35,335 nt of DNA, from NCBI GenBank assembly GCA_016931115.1, contig JAFGFM010000236.1:1-35335 (forward strand). The letters run 5' to 3'. A program made the position numbers and the translations under genes. This document shows, one piece after another, positions 1 to 8,535 of this stretch (its first letter is position 1; the number at the start of each line of letters is the position of its first letter). The notes under the pieces were generated by a model, which searched no databases, was not told where the DNA came from, and saw only the letters and a list, made by a program, of their open reading frames with translations. Origin of the DNA: Deltaproteobacteria bacterium (GTDB taxonomy: Bacteria > Desulfobacterota > DSM-4660 > Desulfatiglandales > HGW-15).

Positions 1-48
1 ATGGAGGATTATCAAAGCTTTGAAGATATTGAATCAAAGGATATTTAA
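1..48 (+). CDS. Possible 3' end of the gene before gspI (gspH tail?)
   Basis: The first frame reads 15 codons and ends with TAA at 46-48, overlapping the start of gspI. In T2SS operons gspH normally precedes gspI, so this may be the last codons of gspH. The stretch is too short to show any family feature, so the call rests on gene order alone. An ATG at position 1 is probably coincidental. Confidence 0.25.
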   Translation: MEDYQSFEDIESKDI

Positions 49-418
49 CAGCAGGGGTTTCAGCCTCATGGAGGTCATGTTTGCCCTTGCCCTGATCGGC
101 ATTGCGCTGACTACCCTCCTTGCCTCCCAGTCTCAGGGGCTTAGCCTTGCAAATGAGGCGAAGTTCTATACAACCGCTGCATTTCTGGCACAGGGTAAAA
201 TGGCCGAGATCGAGATCGCCGAGACAGAGAGCATCGCGGACGACTCAGGGGATTTCGGGGATGATTACCCTGATTATACCTGGGAGGTGGAGATAAACAG
301 CACCTCCATTGATGTGCTTGAAGAATATGCTGACCGCTTTAAACAGATAGACCTGCATGTCTATTTTGGAGAAAACAGGGTCTATCAATATGATATAAGG
401 CTGTACAAGCTTATTTAG
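20..418 (+). CDS. gspI: Type II secretion minor pseudopilin GspI
   Basis: This is a minor pseudopilin of the T2SS; with GspJ and GspK it forms the tip complex that starts pseudopilus assembly in the inner membrane. The 132-residue product has a short basic leader ending in Gly13, then the methylated-pilin signature FSLMEVMFAL with Glu at +5, and a hydrophobic helix to about residue 35. The prepilin peptidase would cut after Gly13 and methylate Phe14. The rest is a small acidic periplasmic domain typical of GspI in length. The start chosen is TTG at 20, with GGAGG at 3-7 about 12 bases upstream. The frame stays open to the left edge, so an earlier start outside the window cannot be excluded. 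A repeat-bearing gap of 109 bases separates it from gspJ. Confidence 0.88.
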   Translation: MKILNQRIFNSRGFSLMEVMFALALIGIALTTLLASQSQGLSLANEAKFYTTAAFLAQGKMAEIEIAETESIADDSGDFGDDYPDYTWEVEINSTSIDVLEEYADRFKQIDLHVYFGENRVYQYDIRLYKLI

Positions 419-420
419 AT

Positions 421-470
421 GAATGGTGAATGGTGAATGGTGAAAGCTCAAGGGTAAAAGCTGAAAGCTG
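421..470 (+). repeat. Two short heptamer tandem repeats between gspI and gspJ
   Basis: Just after the gspI stop, GAATGGT is repeated three times exactly (421-441). After a degenerate stretch, AAAGCTG is repeated twice (457-470). The second unit is the exact reverse complement of the CAGCTTT unit repeated at 2229-2254 beyond gspK. The arrays are non-coding and sit between co-directional genes of one operon. Confidence 0.7.
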
Positions 471-527
471 AAAAATATGTTATTGTATTTACGCCAATGT
501 ATAATAAGAAGTACCGGTAAGATATAG

Positions 528-1247
528 ATGATCACCTGCTTAAATAGATTCATGATGTTACTTCTTCTCCCGTCTGATCAAAAGAGGGTTAATGGCCAGT
601 ATGGCTTTACCCTGCTTGAGATAGTGGTGGCAATAGCCATATTTGCGGTAATAATCTCACTCATATACCCGGCCTATACAGGCACATACCGCAATATAGA
701 GATAGCAGAGACACAGTCAGAGATATATGAGATGGCCAGGACAGCCCTGATCAGGATAGTGGAAGACCTTGAATCAACCTATGTACCTGCACCATCAGAG
801 ATCGGGCAGGGTGAAACTGCCTCTGAACCACTGATTGGCCAGGATGATTTTATAGAGGGGAGGGATTCAGATCGAATCAGGTTTTTTTCCAGGTCTCACA
901 TAGATCTGGAGGAGTCTCAGGATGAGGCAGGTGAGGCAAAGATCGCCTACTACCCCATTTTAAAGGAGGATAAAAGCATCACCCTATACAGGTCAGACAC
1001 CAGGGCCAACCTTGAATGGCCTGAGGAAAATACAGGCGGGTGGCGTATATGCGAGGGGCTCTATTCAGTCAATTTTACATACAGGAATAAAGAGAGCAAC
1101 ACTTATGATACATGGGATGCGTCTGTCGCAGGCCAGGTAACAGGGCTCCCTCCAATGGTGACTGTTACGCTGGGATTTATTGACAAGGATGATCCTGAAA
1201 AACCATTAACCTTTTCCACATCTGTGGCGCTTCCTCTGGCAAACTGA
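528..1247 (+). CDS. gspJ: Type II secretion minor pseudopilin GspJ
   Basis: This minor pseudopilin of the T2SS pseudopilus tip binds GspI and GspK. The 239-residue product has the prepilin signature at residues 26-36 (Gly26 then FTLLEIVVAI, Glu at +5) and a single N-terminal hydrophobic helix. The periplasmic beta-rich domain that follows is of the usual GspJ length. The leader before the cleavage site is long (26 residues) if the ATG at 528 is used. In-frame ATGs at 552 and 555 would give leaders of 17-18 residues. None of these has a strong ribosome-binding site, so the start is uncertain. gspK begins three bases after the stop, so the two are probably translationally coupled. Confidence 0.9.
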   Translation: MITCLNRFMMLLLLPSDQKRVNGQYGFTLLEIVVAIAIFAVIISLIYPAYTGTYRNIEIAETQSEIYEMARTALIRIVEDLESTYVPAPSEIGQGETASEPLIGQDDFIEGRDSDRIRFFSRSHIDLEESQDEAGEAKIAYYPILKEDKSITLYRSDTRANLEWPEENTGGWRICEGLYSVNFTYRNKESNTYDTWDASVAGQVTGLPPMVTVTLGFIDKDDPEKPLTFSTSVALPLAN

Positions 1248-1250
1248 AAT

Positions 1251-2228
1251 ATGAAAACAACACTTACAAATAACAGGGGGGTCGCGCTGATAATAACCAT
1301 ACTGATGATGGCTATTATTGTGGTGCTTACCCTTCAATTCAACAGCTCCATGAGACATGAGCTGTATGGCGCTGTAAGCTCAAGGGATAATATCCTTTTA
1401 GGTTATATTGCAAAGTCCGGTTACAACCTTGCCATAACCCTTTTAAAGGAGGATGACCCTTCAAGCGATTCATTTCAGGATGACTGGGCCATGTTAGAGG
1501 AGGGTTCAGCCCTGTCAGAAGGGCTCTTTGATGGGGGGAGATTCCAGGTGAAGATATCTGACCTCTCAGGCAGAATACAGATAAACAGCCTGATAAAACA
1601 GGATGGTACATACAATGAGGATCAAAGGGATATCCTTTTAAGGCTGCTCATATCTGAGCCCTTTGAGCTTGAAGAAGAAGAGGCAGAGGATTTAGTGGAT
1701 AATATCAAGGACTGGATTGACGCGGACGGTGAGCCTACCAGGTTCGGGGCAGAGGACCTATACTATCAATCACTTGAAAACCCTTACCCCTGCGCAAACA
1801 GCCCTCTAAGATCAGTCAATGAGATGATAAATATAAGGGGCATAACGCGTAACCTGCTCTTTGGTACTAGAGAGGCCCCTGGATTAAAGGAGTTTATCAC
1901 GGTTTTCGGTGATCCTGGAGGCAGGATAAATATTAATACAGCAGACAGGCGCATCCTTTTAGCCATCTCTGAGGAGATGGACCTGGATATGGTGGATGAG
2001 ATTATTGCATACCGCAATAATGAGGATAATGACCTGATCAGCGACCTCTGGTACAAGGAGGCCCTTGGCACAGATGAGGAGATAATTAAACCAGCCCTCA
2101 TAACCATAAGGAGTTCATATTTTGAGATACTCTCCACAGGCATAAGGGATAGAGCGGTAAAGGAGCTGAAGGCGGTGGTTAAAAGGGCCCAAGGTGATTT
2201 TATAACAATGTCATGGGAGATAATATAA
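1251..2228 (+). CDS. gspK: Type II secretion minor pseudopilin GspK
   Basis: GspK is the large pseudopilin that caps the pseudopilus tip. The 325-residue protein has a short leader ending in Gly10 and a hydrophobic helix starting VALIITILMM. As in other GspK proteins, the usual Glu at +5 is absent, which fits its place at the very tip. The large periplasmic region is strongly acidic (a run EEEEAED near residues 140-146). It ends in a helix-hairpin-helix-like segment with the GGRININTADRR signature found in GspK. It is the third gene of the I-J-K set, three bases after gspJ and 102 bases before gspL. Confidence 0.93.
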   Translation: MKTTLTNNRGVALIITILMMAIIVVLTLQFNSSMRHELYGAVSSRDNILLGYIAKSGYNLAITLLKEDDPSSDSFQDDWAMLEEGSALSEGLFDGGRFQVKISDLSGRIQINSLIKQDGTYNEDQRDILLRLLISEPFELEEEEAEDLVDNIKDWIDADGEPTRFGAEDLYYQSLENPYPCANSPLRSVNEMINIRGITRNLLFGTREAPGLKEFITVFGDPGGRININTADRRILLAISEEMDLDMVDEIIAYRNNEDNDLISDLWYKEALGTDEEIIKPALITIRSSYFEILSTGIRDRAVKELKAVVKRAQGDFITMSWEII

Positions 2229-2254
2229 CAGCTTTCAGCTTTCAGCTTTCAGCT
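2229..2254 (+). repeat. CAGCTTT heptamer tandem repeat after gspK
   Basis: Immediately after the gspK stop, CAGCTTT is repeated three times and followed by a partial fourth copy (CAGCT). The reverse complement of this unit (AAAGCTG) is repeated at 457-470 in front of gspJ, so the two arrays flank gspJ-gspK in opposite orientation. The remaining gap to gspL (2255-2330) is very A+T rich. Confidence 0.75.
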
Positions 2255-2330
2255 ATTATAAGAATACATTGAGTTTTTTTAAATATTTATATATAGAGAA
2301 TAAAATCAATTTAATTTACATCAGGAATAA

Positions 2331-3791
2331 ATGATGCCCGGAAAGATATTAGGAATAGACATCTCAAATAGCTATATATCTGCGGTTCAGGTGATAAGCG
2401 GGTTAAAGGGGTATCAGGTGGTATCATGCTTTTCTGAACCTGTTACTGATAATAATCCACTAAACGCACTTGAAAAACTGGCTGGCCGCATTGACCTGAA
2501 AAGCGACAGGTCTCTTCTCTCTATCCCCCCATCCGGGATCTCCTTCAGAAATATAGAGACCCCTTTTAAAGATGCCAAAAAGATCAGACAGACCCTTCCC
2601 TTTGAGATGGAGAGCCATGTGCCCTTTTCTGTGGACGGGATGATAATAGATTACACCCACTCAGATGCTGAAAACCCCGCTGCCCTGCTTACCGCAGCAG
2701 TTGAAAAGCCCACTGTTTCAGGATATATTGACCTCCTTCAAAAGGCAGGGCTTGACCCTGATATAATAGATGTGAGGCCTGTACCGGTTGTTACATGGCT
2801 TCTGGATCAGGAAAAGAGCCCGTTAAACGGGATCTATCTTGACCTTGAACCGGAACACCCCTCCCTTGTGATCTTTAAGGGCAAAAGGATTGTTGTTATA
2901 AGGGAGTTACCCTGCTCTTTTGATCAAGGTATAGAAGGCCCTGAAGCTGTTGAAAATATCATAAAGGCCATATGCACTGAGACCTCAAAGACCCTCCATT
3001 CCTATAACACACGAGAAAGGAACGGCTTTAAGCCTGAAAGGATCTATTTTGGAGGCAGGCTCTCCGGTTACAGGGATGCACAGTCCATTATAAACAGCTT
3101 TTTTGAGACCCCTTCAGAGAGGTTAAATATCGCAAGAGAGGGTAAGCTCCGCATGGATCTTAACCTTTCTGCGATTTATGACCCGGCATTAATGGATAAC
3201 GCCCTTGCCCTTATTGTAAAGGAGACAGGGAAAAATAGCGGCTTTAATTTCAGGAGAGGTGAGTTCAAGAGTAACAAGAGCGTTCTGGGCCAGGTAAAAT
3301 ACATCAAGACCTCTATCATCATGCTTGCCCTCCTCTTTTTCATGCTGATCATAAACCTGGGCACGGATTACTATTTTGTGAGCAAACACCACTCAGAGGT
3401 TAACAGGGAATTTGATAAAAGGGTGCCCGAATTCAGCGGGATACAAAGCGCCAGGGGAAAGATAACCGCGGCCAGGCAGAAGCTGAAAACCCTCAGCAAC
3501 CCCTCATCAGATCTCTCAAACGAGATAAACCCTGACCAGAGGGTGCTGGATATAATCAGGGACCTGTCGATCAGTATAAATAGTCAATACCCTTTTGATA
3601 TAAACACATTAACAATAAGGAGCAGTGAGGTCACCATAACAGCAGAAACCGACAGCTTTGATACGGTCTCAAAGATAAAAAATGCCCTCAAGTCATCTGA
3701 CCTGTATAAAAACGTTGTAGAAATAAAGCGTGAACAGAAAGGTGATGGAGTGATACTTGACCTGAAGCTTGACATGGCTGATCAGTTATAA
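2331..3791 (+). CDS. gspL: Type II secretion inner-membrane protein GspL
   Basis: GspL recruits the ATPase GspE to the inner membrane and links it to GspM and the pseudopilus. The 486-residue protein begins with an actin-like cytoplasmic fold (KILGIDISNSYISAVQV at residues 5-21), as in GspL and PilM. This runs to about residue 325. A single transmembrane helix at about 327-349 follows, then a periplasmic part with a predicted coiled region and a C-terminal ferredoxin-like domain. Length and domain order fit the family. Either of two adjacent ATGs (2331, 2334) may be used, after an AGGAA sequence. It is 16 bases ahead of gspM. Confidence 0.9.
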   Translation: MMPGKILGIDISNSYISAVQVISGLKGYQVVSCFSEPVTDNNPLNALEKLAGRIDLKSDRSLLSIPPSGISFRNIETPFKDAKKIRQTLPFEMESHVPFSVDGMIIDYTHSDAENPAALLTAAVEKPTVSGYIDLLQKAGLDPDIIDVRPVPVVTWLLDQEKSPLNGIYLDLEPEHPSLVIFKGKRIVVIRELPCSFDQGIEGPEAVENIIKAICTETSKTLHSYNTRERNGFKPERIYFGGRLSGYRDAQSIINSFFETPSERLNIAREGKLRMDLNLSAIYDPALMDNALALIVKETGKNSGFNFRRGEFKSNKSVLGQVKYIKTSIIMLALLFFMLIINLGTDYYFVSKHHSEVNREFDKRVPEFSGIQSARGKITAARQKLKTLSNPSSDLSNEINPDQRVLDIIRDLSISINSQYPFDINTLTIRSSEVTITAETDSFDTVSKIKNALKSSDLYKNVVEIKREQKGDGVILDLKLDMADQL

Positions 3792-3807
3792 GGACAATGG
3801 ATAAGAT

Positions 3808-4326
3808 ATGAAACTTGCAAGGCGTGAAAAACTCTTTATAGGCGGAGCAGGGTTAATCCTGGTGGGCTTCCTGATCATTACACAGCTTGTTGTTCCATTT
3901 TTTAACAGGAAGGATCGACTGGAAAAGGAGGCCAAAGAGCTGGAACAGGTCATTCAGGAGTATGTGCAGGCAGGCGCCGGGGGCCAGGATATTGAGAGTA
4001 TATCAGGGAACCTGGAAAAGGTGCTCGCTGCCCGCGGGGATGAACCCCTTGACTCCTTTATAAACAAAGAGGCCAGCGCAATCGGAATAACGAAGAAAAT
4101 ACCGCGAATGAGGCCTTCAGAAGGCAAAAAACAGGGTGATTTTCTGGAAGATATAGTTGAACTGCCACTTGAGGCGGTGTCTTTAGCACAGCTCACAGAG
4201 TTTTTATACCGGATCGAGAAGCCGGAAAAGTTTATTTATATAAGCAGGATCACCATCAAGGATAACAAGAAGGAAGAGGGCTTTCTTGATGCAACTATCA
4301 GGGTGCTCACATATAAGAGAATATAG
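3808..4326 (+). CDS. gspM: Type II secretion protein GspM
   Basis: GspM is a bitopic inner-membrane protein that partners and stabilises GspL. The 172-residue product has a short cytoplasmic N-terminus (MKLARREKLF), one transmembrane helix at about residues 10-30, a charged heptad-like segment (residues 35-55) that probably forms a coiled coil, and a small C-terminal periplasmic ferredoxin-like domain ending in a beta-rich segment. Sequence conservation in this family is low. The call rests on size, topology and its place between gspL and gspN. Confidence 0.82.
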   Translation: MKLARREKLFIGGAGLILVGFLIITQLVVPFFNRKDRLEKEAKELEQVIQEYVQAGAGGQDIESISGNLEKVLAARGDEPLDSFINKEASAIGITKKIPRMRPSEGKKQGDFLEDIVELPLEAVSLAQLTEFLYRIEKPEKFIYISRITIKDNKKEEGFLDATIRVLTYKRI

Positions 4327-4347
4327 CAGGATATGAACTGAGTAATA

Positions 4348-5226
4348 ATGCAGGCTTTCAAGAGAAATAATAGATACTGGTACCTGGTATATATAGCGGT
4401 TCTGCTGATCCTCTTTTTATATGTCATGTTTCCTGACAGGGTCTTGAACAGCTTTTTGAGTGCACAGGCGGAAAAGAGATTCCCCGACCTGAATATCAGT
4501 TTTGAGGATACAGGGTTTATATTGCCCCTTGGCATTAAGATCAAAGGGCTTGAGGTCGCCTTGAAGGATAATCCTTATGTGCCCATATATGTATCTGAAA
4601 AGACATCCATAAGGGTTTCTATAACAGGCCTGTTTTTTGGCGGCAATAAAGTAACCTTTACAAGCAGGGTAAATGGCGGGGAGATATCAGGTGTTTTTGA
4701 GGAAAGGGACAAAGAGAGTTGTAACATTACAGTAGATATAGATGACATTATCCTTGATGGAAGGCCCTTTATACACCCGGATACAGGCAAATATATAGAG
4801 GGCATGGTATCAGGAAGGATCAGCTTTACAGGTAATCCTTCAGACTTTATAAAGGGAAAAGGGGATATCTCTCTTGAGGTAAATAAAGGCAGGATAAAAC
4901 CCGCCATGCCCCTGTTTGATATCAGGGATATAGGGTTTGAGAGGATAAGTATAGCAGGCGCCCTTGATAAGATGAGGTTTACAATAAAGGATATGTCGAT
5001 GAAAGGCGGCCCCTTTAATGGCAGCGCAAGGGGTGATGTGCAGTTAAACAGGGATATCTTTTCAAGCGGGTTAATGCTCTCCGCCAAGATAACCCCCGGC
5101 CCTTCAATGGAAAAGGATATACCCGATGTTGCAAGGGCAATAAAGTCATCAGGGATAATGAAAAATGGCAGGCTCATCTTTGATATAGAGGGTACTTTAA
5201 CAAAACCGCTACCAGTAATAAGGTGA
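4348..5226 (+). CDS. gspN: Type II secretion protein GspN
   Basis: GspN is an accessory inner-membrane T2SS protein found in some lineages, with a large periplasmic domain related to AsmA-type proteins. The 292-residue product has one N-terminal transmembrane helix (about residues 12-30). A beta-rich periplasmic part follows, with the family-like pattern of alternating hydrophobic strands and Gly/Asn turns (for example residues 165-180, KGKGDISLEVNKGRI). No catalytic motif is expected. It starts 21 bases after gspM and ends 7 bases before gspC, so it belongs to the operon. A gspN next to gspC is usual in Desulfobacterota-type loci. Confidence 0.82.
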   Translation: MQAFKRNNRYWYLVYIAVLLILFLYVMFPDRVLNSFLSAQAEKRFPDLNISFEDTGFILPLGIKIKGLEVALKDNPYVPIYVSEKTSIRVSITGLFFGGNKVTFTSRVNGGEISGVFEERDKESCNITVDIDDIILDGRPFIHPDTGKYIEGMVSGRISFTGNPSDFIKGKGDISLEVNKGRIKPAMPLFDIRDIGFERISIAGALDKMRFTIKDMSMKGGPFNGSARGDVQLNRDIFSSGLMLSAKITPGPSMEKDIPDVARAIKSSGIMKNGRLIFDIEGTLTKPLPVIR

Positions 5227-5233
5227 TACTCAT

Positions 5234-6130
5234 ATGCTGACAGATATCATGACAAAGAACATTTATACCATTATCAACATAATAGCCATAGCAGTGATAA
5301 TCTTTCTCGGCGTTGATACCTTTTACCGTGTTATTGAGGCCCGGTTTGAAAAACCTGTGGTCAAACAGTCTGCAACAGCGGTAAAGGCCGAGCCCCCAAA
5401 AAGAATTAACACCCGGAAGCTGAGCGACTATGAGGTGATCAACAGGAGAAGCATATTTGGAAAGGCAGGCGCAGGTATAACAGGCAAAATGGATGACCCC
5501 TCACAGGTGGAAAGCCTTGACCCTACCTCTCTTGATGTCATACTCCTTGGCACTGTTGCAGGGAGTGATGAGGATGCCTATGCGGTTATTGAAGATAAGT
5601 CAAAAAGGACACAGGATATCTACCACATTGGCGACAGCATAAAGGATGCAGTTCTGAAAAATATATACAGGAACAAGGTGGTAATAAGGTTCAATGGAAA
5701 GGATGAGATCCTGCTCAAGGATGAAAACCAGGGGCAGAAGGGTGCCTCTTCTTCATCCTTTCCAGGGTTTTCAGGTATGACCCCTCCGCCGGCCACAGGG
5801 GGAGAGCCTGTACAGACCATTACACTGAACAGGACAGAGCTTGACAGCGCCCTCTCTAATATCCAGGAGGTCATGACCCAGGCATCTATTCGGCCGCACA
5901 TGCAGGATGGGGTAGTTGATGGGATGACTATAACAGGGGTCAAGGCAAACTCCATTTTCAGGAAGGCAGGTTTAAGAAACGGTGATATTGTAAAGGGTAT
6001 TGAAGGCATGGAGATCAAAAGCGCGGAGGACCTGCTCTCTATTTATGGCAGTCTCAGGGATAGTGAATCAGTGGGGTTCCAGATTATACGAAGGGGAAGA
6101 GTAAGAAATATTCAGCTCAAGGTCAGATGA
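5234..6130 (+). CDS. gspC: Type II secretion protein GspC with PDZ domain
   Basis: GspC couples the inner-membrane platform to the secretin. The 298-residue protein has a transmembrane helix at about residues 11-30. A homology region (HR) domain at about 60-155 contains the conserved NRRSIFGK and a later LLGTVAG strand; this is the part that contacts the N0 domain of GspD. A Ser/Pro/Gly-rich linker (about 170-195) leads to a C-terminal PDZ domain (about 225-298, core DGMTITGVKANSIFRKAGL). Start ATG 5234 is used; an in-frame ATG at 5249 is possible. A gap of 51 bases precedes the gspA-like gene. Confidence 0.9.
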   Translation: MLTDIMTKNIYTIINIIAIAVIIFLGVDTFYRVIEARFEKPVVKQSATAVKAEPPKRINTRKLSDYEVINRRSIFGKAGAGITGKMDDPSQVESLDPTSLDVILLGTVAGSDEDAYAVIEDKSKRTQDIYHIGDSIKDAVLKNIYRNKVVIRFNGKDEILLKDENQGQKGASSSSFPGFSGMTPPPATGGEPVQTITLNRTELDSALSNIQEVMTQASIRPHMQDGVVDGMTITGVKANSIFRKAGLRNGDIVKGIEGMEIKSAEDLLSIYGSLRDSESVGFQIIRRGRVRNIQLKVR

Positions 6131-6181
6131 TGATTAATAAGTGCACATATATCAGATGCGGACAGAGGCCAGGGTAAAGGG

Positions 6182-7753
6182 ATGTACAATTCATTTTTCG
6201 GCCTGACAGAGACACCATTCAATCTGACGCCTGATCCCAGGTATCTTTACCTGAGTTCCAATCACAGGGAGGCGATTGACCACCTCCTGTACGGGATCAA
6301 TGAGAGGAAGGGGTTTATCCTTATTACAGGGGGCATAGGGGCCGGAAAGACCACCCTCTGCCGTGTACTCCTTGACAGGCTTGATGAAAAGACAAAGAGC
6401 GCACTTATACTCAATTCATTCATCTCCGATATGGAGCTTTTAAAACTTATTGTGCAGGAATTCGGTGTTGATATTGACACGAATGCTGGCAGGGAAATCA
6501 CTAAAAAGGACTATGTTGATGCCCTTAACCGGTTTCTTCTCACGAATTTCAGCAACGGGGGCAATGCTGTCCTGCTCATAGATGAGGCGCAGAATCTATC
6601 AAGGGAGGTGCTTGAACAGCTCAGGATGCTCTCAAACCTTGAGACAGAGAGGGAAAAGCTGATACAGATAGTCCTTATCGGTCAGCCTGAACTAAATGAT
6701 ATTATTGGCGCCCCATCGCTCAGGCAGCTTAATGACAGGATACTGGTGCGTTATTTTCTTAAACCCTTAGGCGACATGGATGTAAAGGGGTATGTGGAAC
6801 ACAGGCTTGTTGTTGCTGGCAGTCACGGTAATATCACCTTTACGAGCGGGGCATATAAGAGGTTATATTCAAGGTCTGAGGGGATACCGAGGAGGATAAA
6901 CAGCATCTGTGACAGGTCACTCCTTATAGCCTATACAAAAGGGGCATATACAGTAACCGGAACCATAATCGATAAGGCTGCGAATGACCTGTATGGGGCA
7001 GGTGATGTGATAAAAAAGGGGGGGCTGTTTTCATGGGTAAGGCCCCTGCATATAATCCTGATAGCCTTTATCCTGCTTGTGGCAGCCGGGATTACAGGGT
7101 TTATTTACCTGAAACATATGTATGAGGTCTCATTATCCAGGCAGGTAAAAGAGGTGGTCGCCGCTCAAAAAAAGGAGGAGACACCTGTGGTGAAGGAGGT
7201 CAAAAAGGAGGCTGAACTGTACCTTGACAGTGCAAACAGTATCTCAGCGCTTTTTTCCCTTTTTTACAGGAATAACCCTGATAAGAAAATAAATGATGCA
7301 GGGGGCCGCTTAAGCCTTGAGACATTTGAGCTTGCCCCTGAATATTACATAACACTAAAAAAACCCTTTGTGCTTAAAACAAACAGGGATATGACTAATA
7401 TAAAATATCTGCTCATTACAGGTGTGAATGAAAATGGGGCACGCTGTTCGGATGCAGAGGGAAACGAGAGAGAGATCAGTAAGGAGTTCCTCTTTGAAAA
7501 CTGGGGAGGTTCTGTATCGTGGATATTCCCTGTTTATGCCAGAGACCAGATATATAATATCGGCATGGAAGGCCCGGCTATCAGCCGGTTCCAGAAAACC
7601 CTTCAGTCAAAAGGTTATCTGGTGCAGGTGAACGGGATATATGACATAACCACGTTAAATGAAATGAAACGTTTTCAGGGTGATTTTGGCCTGCGTGTGG
7701 ATGGTGTTGCAGGGCCAAGGACAAATGCCCTTTTATATCAGATGGCGGAATAA
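6182..7753 (+). CDS. gspA: GspA/ExeA-type AAA ATPase with peptidoglycan-binding domain
   Basis: GspA (ExeA) is an inner-membrane ATPase that, with GspB, helps insert the secretin through the cell wall. The 523-residue protein has a cytoplasmic AAA domain with the family start YNSFFGLTETPFNLTPDP. Its Walker A is GGIGAGKTT (50-58), Walker B is AVLLIDEAQ (129-137), and a sensor-like IGQPEL lies at 166-171. A transmembrane helix spans about 289-310. The periplasmic part ends in a peptidoglycan_binding_1 domain (about 460-523, with GIYDITTLNEMKRFQ). It ends one base before the GspB-like gene, so translation is probably coupled. Confidence 0.92.
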   Translation: MYNSFFGLTETPFNLTPDPRYLYLSSNHREAIDHLLYGINERKGFILITGGIGAGKTTLCRVLLDRLDEKTKSALILNSFISDMELLKLIVQEFGVDIDTNAGREITKKDYVDALNRFLLTNFSNGGNAVLLIDEAQNLSREVLEQLRMLSNLETEREKLIQIVLIGQPELNDIIGAPSLRQLNDRILVRYFLKPLGDMDVKGYVEHRLVVAGSHGNITFTSGAYKRLYSRSEGIPRRINSICDRSLLIAYTKGAYTVTGTIIDKAANDLYGAGDVIKKGGLFSWVRPLHIILIAFILLVAAGITGFIYLKHMYEVSLSRQVKEVVAAQKKEETPVVKEVKKEAELYLDSANSISALFSLFYRNNPDKKINDAGGRLSLETFELAPEYYITLKKPFVLKTNRDMTNIKYLLITGVNENGARCSDAEGNEREISKEFLFENWGGSVSWIFPVYARDQIYNIGMEGPAISRFQKTLQSKGYLVQVNGIYDITTLNEMKRFQGDFGLRVDGVAGPRTNALLYQMAE

Positions 7754-7754
7754 G

Positions 7755-8483
7755 ATGAGTTATATCAATCAGGCACTCAAAAAAGCGCAGAAGGAGAAGG
7801 ATGCTGGAAGCATAGGCTACATCAGGTCTATCGGGGGGGGAGGCACGAGCGCAGAGAGGGTGTCAGGCAGGCAGTACATTTATGCGGCCCTGGCAGTTAT
7901 CATACTGGTTGCAGGGGGCATCTTTTATCTCATCAAGTTTAACAGTGAGAAGAGCCATGAAGCAGCTGTAAAACCTTCGTCAATCGAACATGCCGCTAAT
8001 ACGCAAAGGCAAAACAGGGATATTGCGGTTCAGGAAAAGGTAATCTCAGAGAAAGAAAAGGTTAAAGGGCCTGAGAACAATAAAAAAGTCATGACAGATG
8101 CAGTAGAAGAGTTGTATAAAAAGGCGGTTCTTCTGCTCAAGGAGAAGAGGGTAAAGGAGGCTTTAGCCATTTACATGGAAATACTTGATAAAGACCCTGG
8201 CCATTTTGCCTCCTTAAATGATATAGGGGTGCTCTACCTCCAGGAGGGCAAATATACCAGTGCAATTGATAACCTTGAAAAGGCGGTAAGGCTTAATCCA
8301 AGGTTTGTAAACCCCTGTTATAATCTGGCCTGCGCCTATGCCCTGAACAATCAGCCTGAAAAGGGTATGACCTATTTAGAAAAGGCCATTAGCATAAATA
8401 AAGAGGTAAAGGCATGGGCGAAAAATGACCCTGATCTTAAAAACCTCAGGGGTCAGAGCGGGTTTATTGCCCTGATTGAATGA
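7755..8483 (+). CDS. GspB-like membrane protein with TPR repeats
   Basis: The 242-residue protein begins MSYINQALKKAQ, matching the N-terminal signature of GspB/ExeB/PulB-type T2SS assembly proteins that pair with GspA. A transmembrane helix spans residues 41-61. The periplasmic part has a charged linker and about three TPR units (about 115-220), including LNDIGVLYLQEGKYTSAIDN and CYNLACAYALNNQPEKGM. Canonical GspB instead carries a GspB-type C-terminal domain, so this is a TPR variant. The ATG at 7755, one base after the gspA stop, was chosen over an upstream in-frame ATG at 7680 because the family motif starts here. It precedes gspD, which also carries TPRs. Confidence 0.8.
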   Translation: MSYINQALKKAQKEKDAGSIGYIRSIGGGGTSAERVSGRQYIYAALAVIILVAGGIFYLIKFNSEKSHEAAVKPSSIEHAANTQRQNRDIAVQEKVISEKEKVKGPENNKKVMTDAVEELYKKAVLLLKEKRVKEALAIYMEILDKDPGHFASLNDIGVLYLQEGKYTSAIDNLEKAVRLNPRFVNPCYNLACAYALNNQPEKGMTYLEKAISINKEVKAWAKNDPDLKNLRGQSGFIALIE

Positions 8484-8535
8484 TGAAATAATATATGATA
8501 AAAGGTGCAAATTCCATAAAACAGAAGGGTAAATT

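Noticed and set aside
2269-2297. Possible promoter (TTGAGT, 17 bases, TATAGA) between gspK and gspL
   Set aside because: The region is almost all A and T, where such matches arise by chance, and gspL fits as part of the main operon.
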